Assembly: GCA_015501585.1 (NCBI GenBank)
Contig: JADNRY010000258.1
Coordinates: 1-64,000 of the forward strand
DNA: 64,000 bases
From: Rhodocollybia butyracea
Lineage: Eukaryota; Basidiomycota; Agaricomycetes; Agaricales; Omphalotaceae
Direction of reading: 5' to 3'
Shown here: positions 45,701 to 56,470 of the stretch, one piece after another
How positions within the stretch are numbered: the first letter of the stretch is position 1
How the letters are laid out: every line of letters begins with the position of its first letter
Translations under genes and position numbers: made by a program
Notes under the pieces: model-generated
What the model was told of the DNA's origin: nothing
The model's input: the letters and a program-made list of their open reading frames with translations, nothing else
The model's database searches: none

Positions 45701-47126
45701 TAAAAGTACCAGCATCATCCTTACTGAATGTTACACATTTCCCTGCGCCAAAGACAGTATAACACTTAGCTTCGTCGAGTCGGGAAACGGAAATGAGGGT
45801 AGGAGAGGAGTTAGGAACGAAAGCAGTGTCCTTCAGATTGAGACGGACAAGTTGACGATGGCGACGACGCGCAAGAAAAACGGCTATACCTCGACCTGCA
45901 ATCTTCATAGTACCATGACCAAATCCAGTAACCTTCTGAGAAATGGCCGGATGGTGGAAAGACGTGAAGTCGGCACGAACAGAATGAATGTGAGACGTAG
46001 TACCAGAGTCGATAATGATGGGAGGCCTATCGGCAGTAGTACCAGCTGGATACACTGACTCAGACATAGGCTGGGAGGAATTCACATTTGTAGAAGTCTC
46101 GGTCACCGGGTAAGCAGAGAAATCGATAATATTGGCGCCCGAAGAAGATTCTACGAAATGTGATGAGGTAGACTGCTCAGTTTCACCTCCTCCCCCACTC
46201 TCCACATGGTGGGCTTTCTCTTTGCCCTTCTTCTTATTTTTCCCCTTTCTGTTACCTCCCTTAGCCTCCATAGCATGTTTCCCACCACCGGGCTTACGGC
46301 AAAAATCCTTGGTGTGACCGGGAGTGTGGCAGTTGACACAATAATAATCTCCACGGGCCGCATAGGAGCGTTCGAGCACAGCGACGGCGGCTTCTACGTT
46401 CGACATGCCGGAATTAGAGTTCTCGTCAGGATGAGCTGAACGGTAAGAACCTAAAATCTGTTGGACAGTCGACTCAAGAGTAGTGCTGGAGGTGAGAGAG
46501 AAACTGCGGATCCAGGTGTGCCAAGACCCGGTCGCACCTTCCTCATTGGGGAGAGTAGTGACAAGAATAGCAGAGGCAAACCCTTCCTCCACAACGTACC
46601 CAGCTTTCCGGATATCCTGCAGAGCGGATTCGAAACCCTGAAGATGGGCGGACAAAGAATCAAAGCTATGCTGGAGCGGAAGTCGGCGGGTGAGTCGGGA
46701 GAAGAACGTCATGATGAGACCAGAACCCTGAGGACCATAAGTACCCGAAAGTCGTTTATAGGCGGCGGCGCTTGTAAGACCTTCTACCATGCTGACCATG
46801 CTCTCAGAGATACACTGGAGAAGCATGTTCATCATATAAGAATCCATCCGTTGCCAGATAAGATACTTAGTGTCGGTATCGGAAGGACAAACAAGCGCGC
46901 CCGACAAAATAGACTGACATCCTACTGTGCGAGCACCAGCGAGGAAGACGGCAGACCAAGACGAAAAATTCGTTTCACCTTTGAGCTTAGTGTCACGAGG
47001 GAAGAGTGAATTTCCACCACTAGGGATGGTCCAATCACTCGGAATAGTCGGCGCGGTCATAGTGGTCTGTGTACTCGAAGTAGTCTGAGTAGGTTGGGTA
47101 GTAGGAGCGGAAGGGGTAGTAGACAT
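42762..47126 (-). CDS. Copia gag-pol polyprotein, 1454 aa
   Basis: A single ORF without stops. In order: gag-like N-terminus (about 30-240); zinc knuckle CVNCHTPGHTKDFC (263-276); aspartic protease motif DSG (373-375); integrase HHCC zinc region (HNELGHLN...CDAC, about 526-568) and catalytic core D595, D658, E694; a Pro-rich linker (about 845-885); reverse transcriptase from about 960 with a HVDD active site (1130-1133); and RNase H near the C-terminus (YTDSNF, STSEAEYY). The integrase-before-RT order defines Ty1/copia. The length is normal for a full copia polyprotein. Gag and pol are in one frame with no visible frameshift signal, so the excess of Gag needed for particles must come from another mechanism. 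Antisense frames of up to 258 codons are shadows. Confidence 0.97.
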   Translation of the reverse strand: MSTTPSAPTTQPTQTTSSTQTTMTAPTIPSDWTIPSGGNSLFPRDTKLKGETNFSSWSAVFLAGARTVGCQSILSGALVCPSDTDTKYLIWQRMDSYMMNMLLQCISESMVSMVEGLTSAAAYKRLSGTYGPQGSGLIMTFFSRLTRRLPLQHSFDSLSAHLQGFESALQDIRKAGYVVEEGFASAILVTTLPNEEGATGSWHTWIRSFSLTSSTTLESTVQQILGSYRSAHPDENSNSGMSNVEAAVAVLERSYAARGDYYCVNCHTPGHTKDFCRKPGGGKHAMEAKGGNRKGKNKKKGKEKAHHVESGGGGETEQSTSSHFVESSSGANIIDFSAYPVTETSTNVNSSQPMSESVYPAGTTADRPPIIIDSGTTSHIHSVRADFTSFHHPAISQKVTGFGHGTMKIAGRGIAVFLARRRHRQLVRLNLKDTAFVPNSSPTLISVSRLDEAKCYTVFGAGKCVTFSKDDAGTFIQRLIDEEDVVFTGTKDDSRLYHLDSAPSTSAFTSSTSDKPPLYSKLVQLHNELGHLNYPACRDLYRSGTLEGMTVKLTASELAAEPPICDACAQGKLTRARFPESNSRASEPLGLVHSDLWGPAPVLTTTGMGYLITFLDDCSRMAWGYLLRRKSDAFTAFKQWLVEVEKVTGKKLKVFRTDNGGEYITNEWRDWMKEHGIRWEKTAPYTPEQNSRSERLNRTIFDRVRTILIHSQLPLSMWGYAVWYILNIRARTYASPLPKGETPYHLWYKKHPDRRKLHSFGCKVWVYNNSQEHKLDARGTPGIFLGFDETRVAYYVYTPGKGVRSAISVKFDDNTNGDGLLSAVGESYDYSSLKNPTYKDDDEFSPITAPSALPPDPPVPVPPATPPPRAPRPNPRMPSDATPAKTRSRARAEVQPQIDEDIPPHVELDMDDSGDEGEMPELAHILSGEIPFNVSQALNSPDHAEWEAACHYELNQLLETGTYSLVPPPPDRKAIGTRWVFAIKRNANTQAIEVYQARLVAQGFTQIPGIDFVDIHAPTARIESIRGIATVAAIQDWEIHVIDVKSAYLNSTIPDDQPTYVKQPPGFAVRGKDSWVWKLNKALYGLKQSGFLWYEKLKSVLVELGFQVCISDPCVFFRRSSDGIIIIATHVDDLALFGSSILQIIQFKDEFRTHFDISDKGEISQFLGMTVTRDRSARTISFSQRSYILSLISRFRLDDAHPVGTPMEKTVLSKADCPSDDSPEQREMRLVPYAEGVGSLMHASTRTRPDITRSTQQVAQFMHNPGHIHWKAVKRIIRYLKGTVDFVLVLGGKSLLFFAYTDSNFVDHLEHGRSVSGAALTFGTGCFSWYTRKQTAVVTSTSEAEYYAAGSCGREVVWFRSLLQELDFTQPEPTQMFVDSSSALKNINSDQVTNANKHIKIHHHWIREAVHCGDIQTAVVASRDNVADIFTKALDGETHRQATRLLGLVPMHSR

Positions 47127-47200
47127 CGATAGAGACGAGGGTTATGCAGGAAGAGAAGATAAAAGATTCGATTCCGGTAATCACTATAAGGCTGGCTGTA

Positions 47201-47225
47201 TCAGGCGGACTCGGGGCCCATAACC
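47201..47225 (-). promoter_or_regulatory. Primer-binding site, internal initiator-tRNA type
   Basis: Right after the 5' LTR the element reads GGTTATGGGCCCCGAG. Its complement (plus strand GGGCCCATAACC) looks like the anticodon arm of initiator tRNA-Met with a central CAU, instead of the CCA end. Drosophila copia is known to prime with a cleaved 5' half of this tRNA, and this site fits that mechanism. Confidence 0.75.
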
Positions 47226-47573
47226 TGTTGGAACTAAGAGACACGTTAGTACGATGTACAACTAAGCTCAGCCAGAAGTGATGAAGGCTGAATCATATTA
47301 CCATACCTAAGAGACACGTTAGTACGATGTACAACTAAGCTATAGGTACAGTATGAGCATAATGGACATAGAGCATAAGTATAATAGACATACCTCAGCC
47401 AGAAGTGATGAAGGCTGAGGAAAAGAAGGGAACGTCGATACGTACAGTATAAGTAGAAATCCGTATCAGTGAAATAAAAGTTAAAACAAATGATAAGAAC
47501 TCGGGTCTGATATCTACTCGGTATTGGAGCTGTACATACCGGCGGCCATATACCGCGGACCGAATATCCAACA
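47226..47573 (-). repeat. 5' LTR of the Copia element
   Basis: 348 bp, TG...CA ends, no differences seen from the LTR at 42407-42754; TTAAC follows at 47574-47578. Confidence 0.95.
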
Positions 47574-50500
47574 TTAACTGGATCTGTAAAAGAGGTTGAT
47601 AAATAATTTAATAAAATGTAATCATAATGTGAAACTTACCTGTTTCGGATGGTAGCTGAATAGCAAATTCTGAGGATTTGATCCACTTAGTCGATTTAGG
47701 ATTAACCCAGATTCCTCTCTCCTCTGGTGACAGCTTGTGATATTTGGTAGATTTTGGATTTGTGGGGTCACTTATATCAATGTTTAGCAACTGGCGGACA
47801 TGTTCTAGTTGCTGCTGATAGAAGTAATCCTGAGCGCTCAGACCTCCCCGAAGCCTATAAATAACCGCATAGGTAAGATAACCAGCAGGTATTTCAGCTG
47901 GCTCAGACCCAGCCAGAAGTGTTTCCAGTGATCCAGTTCTAAGCGTACTGTAGCCTTTGTGTTTCAGTCCATCATGGTCATAAACTGAACGTCGGCCTTT
48001 TGTAGGAACAACAAACCGAGCAATGAAGTGACTATGGCCAAAGAAAATCCATCCAACAAGTTCATACATGGCACCTTTTTTCTTCCCCTCTGCTTTGGTA
48101 AGTGGATAGAGCTCGAGTGGAAAGTTCCAAAGGTTGCGAGATTCAGAAAAGTATTCAGGTTCGAGAACTAGAAGTGTTGGTAGCCGGATCATGAATTTGG
48201 CATGAGTACAGTAACCGAGACAATGCTGATATGTTTCCAAGGTGTCCTCGAAATCAGCACGTCTCCAGCACCAAGGTGTTTCGCAATTTGCCGAAATGGC
48301 AGTTTTGAGATTCGTTATACTCTTGAACCATTCAGAGACTTTTCCATTATATGTCGCAAAAGCGGGGCCATCAAACTGGGAGTAAATCGCACCTTGGTGC
48401 AATGGGCGGGAGAGAAGAATGTGATCAGACTGTAAAATCTCAGCGGTAGGTCGACAAATGTCAACATGATAATAAATTGCACAGAAATATCTCTGGGAAG
48501 AGTCATAATCTTTGCTGCGCAAGCTGCCGCCTGGAGAGATGATGTTTCCAAGCCAGCTCTGAGTGATTAAAATAATCTTCAATAAAACTACTAGTGGAGA
48601 AAGGAAGCAACTTACAAGGGCATCTCGGAATGCACTTTCATTAGTAAAACTGACCAAGCCCTGGTCAATGAGATATGACCGCAGACTGTTACGCTGTTGG
48701 GAGAGGTTCAGCGATGCTGAAGAGCTGGAATAACTGGATAGTGGCCATCCATAACGTGTCTCAAAATAGGTGAAAAGATACAGAATGTGCCGTGGGGGCT
48801 CTCGTTGGCGTTCTTCTGCAATGAGCTTTTGCATGTCATGCCAGTGAGCTTTGCTGTAAGCAACAGCAGACCATAGGACCTCTAGAGTAGCATCTATCCA
48901 ACATGAATTACCCCTGTTTTGAATACCAGGGAGCAAGGGGTAGGCTCTTGCAGATATTTGATCAAACTCGGCATCAAAGTTGTAATCAGCTGATGGGGAA
49001 ATGAAGGGATATGGCTTTTTAGGGGGCCGGGAGGTCACAGCTTCAGTGGGTACTACAATTCCCATGTTGGCCGTTTCTGTTTTCAAATCTGAAGCTGAAG
49101 TATCACTCTCCTGGCTGGATACACGATTTACTTCTTGGTTCAATAAATAACTGAAGTCGCACGCTATGACAGTAATACACTCACTTGGGCGCTTCTTCCG
49201 TTTTTCCTTCAATTCTGCCAACTTTTCACTCTTTACTTTGGATTCCTTCACTGTTTCTTCCCGCCTTCTCCGCTTCCACAGCCGCTTTGGGGGTTTACCT
49301 TCTTCAAGGTCTCTTTTTTTCCTCCCAGGATTACAAGATGCCTTTGTCCGGCCATGTTTCTTGTACTGCTGTTGGCGGTATTCCAATCCTGGCATCCCAT
49401 AACCATCCTTCCCACCAGCTATATATATCTGAGTCAGAATACTATCCTAGAATGCAAAATTGTACACACCCAAAACATGGTCGTAACGGCCATGAAACCA
49501 TTTCTCTACAACCAGTAGCCCATTAAATCCTAGAATCAAATCAAACTTCCTTCCACCAGCCACTTGATAGATGGTATTGTGCATCGACTCCTCAGCATTT
49601 GAAGTTTCCGGAATTTGAGCAACTACTTCTGCAGACATATGACGTCGAGATGCAAAGATCATCCGAGAATGAGCAGGTTGCAACCACCATGCTAGCCATG
49701 GCTTAATACGTGGCCAACGCATCAAAATGGTATCAACCGTTCCTTGAAACTTCTCCTTTGACTTTAAAGTGCACAGCAAAAGAACAAGTTTCTTGAACTG
49801 CTCCCCGTCACCATCCCGGAAAATACCCCCACTACGTGTGACATCTGTGACACCAGAACGGAAGTGATACTCGCAACCTCGAAGAAGTTTTTCTGCAGCC
49901 TCCTCCAACTCTGTCTCTGTGCGGTTGTCAAAGTCAGCCTCTAAACAGAGGTCCATGAATGCTGCTTTGAATCCAAGCATTTGGGGATCACTGAAGTCAA
50001 CCACCTTGACAAACAATTCAATGATGGTTTAGAAAACTAGTGAAATCTCCTACCATAACAAACATTTCATCCCTTACTGCCAATCCTTGTTGCTGTGCTT
50101 GATCACAGATGGAGTCAAAAACTCCTTTGAAATGATAGCGATAGTGCTGAATAGTGGCTCCATCAGCAAAAGTAAAAAGCCCTGGAACCCAAACCCCAAG
50201 TGCTGCACTGAATACCGAGGTGACAATGAGTAGATGGCGTCCAACTGACCAATATCCATGAGCAGCATCGGTGATAAGACCTTTGACAGGTGCAACTAGC
50301 TTGTTCGGGACATCATCTGCCACATCTCCTATAAGAGCTTCAGGTAGAAGTCTTTTGCACATCCAGCCTGTCTGCACAGAAACAACAGCCACATCTGGGT
50401 AGAACAGAGCTGTCCGGACAAGGCCAGGATGACTTTTCTGCCAGTGGGTGAACTGATCCACAAACCAGTGTCCGTTCTGGGCAAGTGTGTGTGCCTTGAA

Positions 50501-51828
50501 CTCTCGAGCTTTATAGGCAACAAAATCCCTATTCTTTCCAGCCTGTCCAATATCTGCTGCCCCTTCTCCATATCCCCCAACAGTTTGAGGACCCACCACC
50601 AGCCCAGCTGGACCTAGCTTTGGATGATCACTCACAAGCTGTTCAAACTTCCGCTGTTCTGAAGCAGAGAAATGCTTGACTTGGGGAATGCGAGAGTGAT
50701 TGTGAGCAACACCATTGAGGTATCGGAATTTTGTAGTGGTATCATCACCTCCAATACGGCCCCATTTGATCAAGACAGATTTTGTGGGGCACTGATGATG
50801 CATAAGAACAGATCCACATCGACAGAATTGTGAGAGCTGTTCTCGCCGAGGATTCGATTGGACTTTGGGGCGTAAGATGATGTTGCAATCATCATTGACA
50901 CATGAAATGACACCCAGGCATTGTTTGTTGGAAATTAGACCCCCTTCAATACTAGTGGAAGAAACAGATCCCTTTTTATCTCCACCATTACCCCTTGTCA
51001 CCCAGTGAACTTCTAGACCCTTGTGAGTCTTGAACTCTGCATATGTCAAGTCGATTCCAAATTGTCCAGAAGGCCATCCATCCCAGCAACCCTTGTCCAA
51101 AAGAGCAATTGAGGTGAAAGGAACACCAACATCAAGTCTTCGACGGGCACTTGCATGAGGTTGGATAGGTAAAGGGATAAATTTGGTTAATGGAGCAGGG
51201 TCTGACAAGTCAATTTCAGGCCATTTGGAGAAATTGTGTGACTGCAAGACAGGTTTAGAAGCAGAGTTTGGAGGTTGAGCGCTGGTCTGTGACACTGCGG
51301 CTATAGGTGCAGTGTGACTTAGCATGGTGTTGCCATTGACTGGCACAAACTCGCCCAAAGAGTTTTTCCTGTATAGAGTAGAGGTGGAAGAAAGGGAGGG
51401 TAGATTGACCCCAGAGGGGCCAGAGGGGAAGCCACCACGCTCATGAAGAACATAACTTAGAATAGAGCCTGAGCATATATGAGATATGTTTCTATGTAAA
51501 TAAAGTCATTGTACTCGCCAGACTTCGGATCCAATACTGGTATAAGTCCGGTGCCATTAAACTGTGGCAATTCAAATGATCCCTTGGATGAGAATTTGTG
51601 TCATTCACGTCGAGACTGATTGTGCTTTTTGTAAGACTTTGATGGTTGACGAAAATCCCAAGTCTCCTCTTCAGAATACTCAGGTGATGAGACCCTACGC
51701 CGCTTATTACGGCGGCGCTTTTTGTTGTGATCGTGAGAGGAGTATTCATCCGAGGAGTTGAATAGTTCATCGGACTGGCGCTTGCGTTTGGGTTTGGGTT
51801 TGCGGTTTGTCTCCAGGAACCAATTCAA

Positions 51829-52330
51829 AACTGATTGGGCAATGTTTCGCTGGTTCTTGCATTCAAAGGTATCCTTCTGCTTGAATATTACTAGGACTCA
51901 CAACAAAGTTCATTTTCTCTTAGAAACAGGAAAAGTGTTTTGCTGGGCACTGTAACGTTTGGGGGAAAGGGCTTTTTGAGCCATTTGGCCAACCTTTATA
52001 CTCAGTCCAAAACCCATCATTTTCAATTCAAATAAATTTAGATCAAACGATATGCGCATGGCCGCCGCGTACCGCCGTTTAGGATGCTCCCAGCAGACTG
52101 TAAGTTATGAGCTTACAGTAATCCTTCTAAACAGTACAGACGCAATGTATTTATTCCAATAGACAATTCTGTTATAAAAAAATCTATGGCGTGACAAGTC
52201 ACAGGTGCTCGCACTCTGCTCGCACCGCCGTGCACGCTCGCACGCACTCGCACCCGAGAGCTCGCACTAGCCCGCACTGCCTCGCACGGAGCCCGCACGT
52301 TGCTCGCTAATTTCAACGTGCCGCTCATGT
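51829..52330. other. Right flank of the MULE gene with TCGCAC repeats
   Basis: At 52205-52310 about ten CTCGCAC/CCCGCAC motifs occur in one orientation. Related motifs lie beyond the other end of the gene at 39665-39715. They probably mark the subterminal region of the autonomous element, though I could not fix exact TIRs or a target duplication. Confidence 0.5.
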
Positions 52331-52434
52331 ACTTGATACGTACCGCGATGTTTCCACTATCGAGGCAAATTTGGCTCTTGGATTTCCCCAGGGTAAGTCT
52401 TAACCTTATAGACTATAGACTCAATAGCTGATGT

Positions 52435-52709
52435 AGTCACAGAATTGTAGACTTACACTCGTATCTGGGAGACTACTCGACCCCATTGCTCTCAGGTTTA
52501 TCCGATACAAACTCAATGAAAAGGTTTGTACAACTCTGGCTGCATTCTCTCGACGCATTGAACGCACACAGTGGCGCTTATCGAATCTCACTGTATGTGC
52601 CGGTGTGACTACAGCTGCTGTTCTTCCAGATTCTGCTTATGATACCTACTATACCCGCTATCTCCTTAAATTCCTACCCAAATTCCGGGCGGTCAAGCAT
52701 TTGCCATAA
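52435..52709 (+). pseudogene. Unrecognised gene fragment
   Basis: A plus-strand frame without an ATG reads a protein-like segment (RLLDPIALRFIRYKLNEK, FSRRIERTQWRLSNL, YYTRYLLKFLPKFRAVKHL) to a TAA at 52707-52709. A GTAAGT donor lies upstream at about 52393 and an acceptor-like CTCTCAG at about 52494. It starts directly beyond the MULE repeats, so it may be the far side of a gene split by that element. The family is not recognised. Confidence 0.35.
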
Positions 52710-52732
52710 AGCTTCGTCCTACCAACAAACGT

Positions 52733-54230
52733 TCACCATCTTCCATGCTTCTCGATTAGCGCTAGAAGAAGTACATCCTCCACAGTGGAGGCAATTGAAG
52801 TAAGTCTCCATTCCGATAACTTCTTATTCAAGTTGCCTGATCTGTCTGAACGGGCATTGAGGAAAGCATGTGGTACGTCTTCGTGCCGGACATCGCTTGA
52901 AATAAAACTCAACTTTTCGCATTCGCTCATAGGCGAGAACCCCAGTGAGTTTGGCCCATCGTGGTTATAATATTCTTCTATTCTCATTGTTAAGCCGTTC
53001 CTATTCGGGCAGCCAAATTCATTCACAGAGACTGAGTGTGTTTTTAAGGCTTTCTTTCATTTGATAAGTGGATACAGTCTGGGCTTATCGAAAAGAGTGA
53101 GCCTCAGCGTAGCCTTCATTCCTTTTATATGTATGATCGCCAACTCATATACGCTTAGGTTACGAAGAAGCTCGAAAGATGAAAGTCAAGCAAATGTCCA
53201 AGTGCTGCATGACCTTGTTAATGTACACTTCGTACTTTCGACCTTCATCGACTATCGATTATCATTGGAGCCCTCAATCTTCAACGCGTGCCGCACAATG
53301 GGTCTTACTTGCTACTTATCTTTGGCGGGAAGGAAGTCACTAGTTCATTTGTGAGTGGTCAAGACTGTTAAGAAGGAGAGTAAACAAATGTAAAAATGAA
53401 AGCTGATGCTAGACCAGCATGAAGTATCATGAAGTATCTTTTGTGCTAATAATCATCCGCCTCCCATCGTCGCTTCTAACATCAAATATCAGCTCAGTTT
53501 CCGACGCTCGTTCCTTCCCTTTCCGTAACCTAAAGGCATTTCCCTCCCGACAGGTCAACGGAATGCTTTCCCCTGCTTCTTCCGTCACTCACACAAAAGG
53601 TAACTGTAGACCTTGAGCCCGTGCTTTTCTATTCCTCCAGCACATGAAGACACTGATAGCTGCCAAGAAGAGATAACTTGACGAGAACCAGTGTGGTTGG
53701 GCCGGCGTTGTAGTAGGCTATGGAGTTGTTCCGATGGGCAACGGGTCGCAGGTGCGGATACCGCAGGTACATCCAACGGCTTGACTACGCTACTCAGTAT
53801 TTTAGCTGACCCTTTGACTACACTTGCAAAGTCAACCCCCATAAAATGGAGAATCATGTCATGCATAATATGCGGTGTATCGAACGGGTTGATATGCGAA
53901 CACATTGATAATCTTGATAGAAAAACATCGGTACGAAATGAAGAACATTTGGTTCTCGGCTCACCTTGGTGTAAGTCAAGTTTCTTGAGGAAGCCCGGGA
54001 GGTTCCTGCAGGTAATCCATTGACGGTCCAGGATTGGGTTTGAACCCTCTACCAGAACTTAAAACGATAACCGTTAAGCGTTCAAAAGTTAATCCACCCC
54101 AAGCACTTTTGCACCATTCCAGGTTAATTCTTTGATCATAACCTCCATCCGACATAGCTGATCGCCGGTAAACATAGGGGCCAATATCTTCTCGAGAACT
54201 CATAGTACAAAACAAGTGACTGAAGAATTC
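52733..54230 (-). other. Short ORFs of uncertain status
   Basis: Minus frames of 97 codons (52733-53026), 106 codons (53585-53905) and 79 codons (53976-54215) might be pieces of one or more genes with introns; 53905 and 53976 are separated by an intron-sized gap. None shows a recognisable domain. The 35-bp block at 53335-53370 matches the NLR B upstream flank. Confidence 0.25.
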
Positions 54231-55439
54231 AACTCACCTCAATCGTGAAGCTTGCTGTGGGTGCGGCTTTGGCATTTGACCCACGATGCAGAGTAATTCT
54301 GCGTGCAGCGCAAGGAGGGCATCTCTGCGAGGCTATATTTCAGGACTCGTGAAAATGGGTGCGTGTGCGCATGGTAGTAGGGGGAGGTACATCGAGGAAT
54401 GTGGTTACGTATAGGTTTGATATCCGGAGGCTAATTTATTCCACATGCAGGCATGGTATTGTCTGAACGAACATTGTATATGCTGATACCATCCTCCATG
54501 CTGTGAATTACAACATGAGAACATGCATTATCAAAGCGAAGCCGAAACGCACTCTCTCTCTCGAATTTTAGGAACCTCTGATGGTACATTCTCACAATTT
54601 TGCACAGATATCGGTTCCTGCAGTGGTCTGTGACTTTTGCTATAAATCTATACGTCGTCAGTAGTATACAATCATATCTTCCTTCCATGGCTTTGATATT
54701 ACACGTTGCGTCAAAAAAAACAGAGTGAGAAGAACGAAAATGTCCAGACCTACGTCAATATTTTCCTCCAATATTCCCATTTTGAAACAGTAAAAGGAAA
54801 GAGGGACGTCCATCCACCCATTCCGATGGATGCGCCTTTAAGAATTACTTCCAAGCCAGAATTTAGTACAGCATCAGATGCAGTGAATGGTTAGTCCAAC
54901 ATCGATAACAAAAGATGTGACTAACGAAATATTGCCCAGCATAACTCGCTTCACCGAAGTATGTCTAACTGAAGGACAAATGAACGTCGTTGCGGAAACA
55001 AGTACACCGCACATCCGTCTGGTTGTGCTTGGGAGATATTTGATAAGAATTGCAAAGGACGGCTATGGTGAAGCCTGCAGCTAAGCGTACGCGTAAATGC
55101 CATTTAAAAAGGGCGAGGGATTGATCTGCACACGTGCTCTATAGTTCTGACTAAGTATGTACAAACTAGTCTGTACTTGTATACCAGAGAATCTTCAATC
55201 CAGTACCAGCTCTGTAGCAAAGAGAAAGATTGCCGCGTACCATGGACCATTGATGGATATCCCTCCTACTCCTTCCGAGACGTTGAGCCCTCTTTTGCCA
55301 TATAAACCAGTTGCAAGTCCTTGTACGCGTATTTGTGATGGAAGAGACCGAAGCAGACCGACCTGAAGAAGCGCAACTAATTGCCTAGATAGGAAATTTG
55401 TCGCAACACTCCAGCAGATCCATTGTCCCTTCAAGCTTC
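54231..55439. other. No gene recognised
   Basis: This holds only frames below 90 codons without family features. Confidence 0.4.
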
Positions 55440-55999
55440 ATTAACTCCTCGGACATCCAAACACCATCCCGATGTCCCTGAAGTATTGACGGACCGTGGT
55501 ACTACTAGCAGCTGCATTCTGTCCATTCCAATTCCTAACCCGTTGTACATCCGCGTCCATCGCAACCCTCCGTTTACCCAGCCGCAGCTTGTGCATTGAA
55601 ATATTGAGTATGGAGATCAAGATATCAAGAGGCGCCTGAAAGTCCTGGTAAGATCGCAAGGTTATAGTTGTGGTTAAAGGTAAGATAGAGCGTGTGGAAT
55701 TATTTCCACGATTCAAGCGTCTACATAAGCGCCCATCTCATCTCGGTCCGAAGCCTCGATCAACATTGGCTCTGACTTTTCCGTCCAACGGCCAGCTTGT
55801 TGCTTCTATGTCCACGGCTGGCGCTTGTGTCGTTCTCAAGCACCCACGGAAGTCGTCACTGAAAGATAACTGAAGCTAGGTACAATGATCCTTGACGTCA
55901 GCTTGCATCTTGCAGTGTCAGTAGCCTCCCTCCTCGTCTATCCAGCGGTCCCAATCAAGCTGAAACAATAGAGCTAGTCAAGGACAACGACGATACATT

Positions 56000-56470
56000 G
56001 GACTTTGTGACCGCCACATCCAACCTGCGCTCTGCATCCTACAGGATTGAGGAGAAAACATGATGGGAGGTACTGGTAAAAGGTAATCGTCGTTTCTTTG
56101 AGGCTGGTATCTTCAGTTAACGTTTTACAGAAATAGCTGGAAACATTATCCCAGCAATCACTACCACGAACACCATCATATCTCTGGTCCCAAGCCCCGC
56201 CTCTATTCCGAAAATCTCAAGACAAGCTTCGCAGCGTACATCTACAATTCAATCCTGCCATCCCACTCAGTACTATCACACTTTCAAGCTTTTCAAGGCC
56301 GGATCCGGTGGATGTGGCATTTATCGGAACGTGTACACGAAAATCCTTTGTGAGTCGGCGCGTACTACGCTACAAGACGTGGTAAATTGTCTTAAGGGCA
56401 ACAACGAGCGTGAAGTTAGTGTATAGGGGATAAGGGTGTTCTGGCGGGTTTCGACTGGGCGATAACGATG
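56000..56470 (+). pseudogene. UBA2-like fragment, copy 2
   Basis: The same three blocks as copy 1, with different damage: LDFVTATSNLRSASY followed by a stop, EIAGNIIPAITTTNTII (closer to intact Uba2 than copy 1), and GGCGIYRNVYTKILC...TLQDVV with a stop soon after. The order and spacing match copy 1. Family assignment is from remembered motifs. Confidence 0.65.

Larger units (their letters stand above)
42407..47573 (-). mobile_element. Intact Ty1/copia LTR retrotransposon
   Basis: 5,167 bp with identical 348-bp LTRs, 5-bp TTAAC duplications (42402-42406, 47574-47578), a primer-binding site, a polypurine tract and one uninterrupted gag-pol ORF. Identical LTRs and an open ORF indicate a very recent, possibly still active insertion. 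It lies inside an exon of the MULE gene, in the same orientation as that gene. Confidence 0.96.
39818..51828 (-). pseudogene. MULE transposase fused to USP-like protease and PHD finger, disrupted
   Basis: Read right to left. A Lys/Arg-rich start lies at 51601-51828. A GCM1/WRKY-type zinc-finger region follows (Cys and His ligands about 50918-50790), then a MULE transposase: first D in ITDAAHGYW, intron 50005-50053, second D in VVDFSDPQMLGFKAAF, the CxxH motif GCEYHF, and the final E in NAEESMHNT. A basic stretch precedes a USP (C19)-like domain with a Cys box (NRGNSCWIDATLEVLW, about 48880-48930) and a His box (HSHFIARF...VYDHDG, about 47970-48050). After the Copia insertion the same exon continues, intron 42255-42303 follows, then a PHD finger (41993-42254, CRCG...CTDCNHYSHVAC...CDMC), and exons to the stop at 39818. 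A hAT-like MITE splits an exon at 40248-41072 and a 1-nt frameshift is likely near 41240. The protein acted in nuclear transposition; what the protease and PHD parts did is unknown. Confidence 0.8.

Noticed and set aside
43017..47009. Plus-strand ORFs of up to 258 codons within the Copia element
   Set aside because: They are antisense to the intact gag-pol frame and show no domain of their own.
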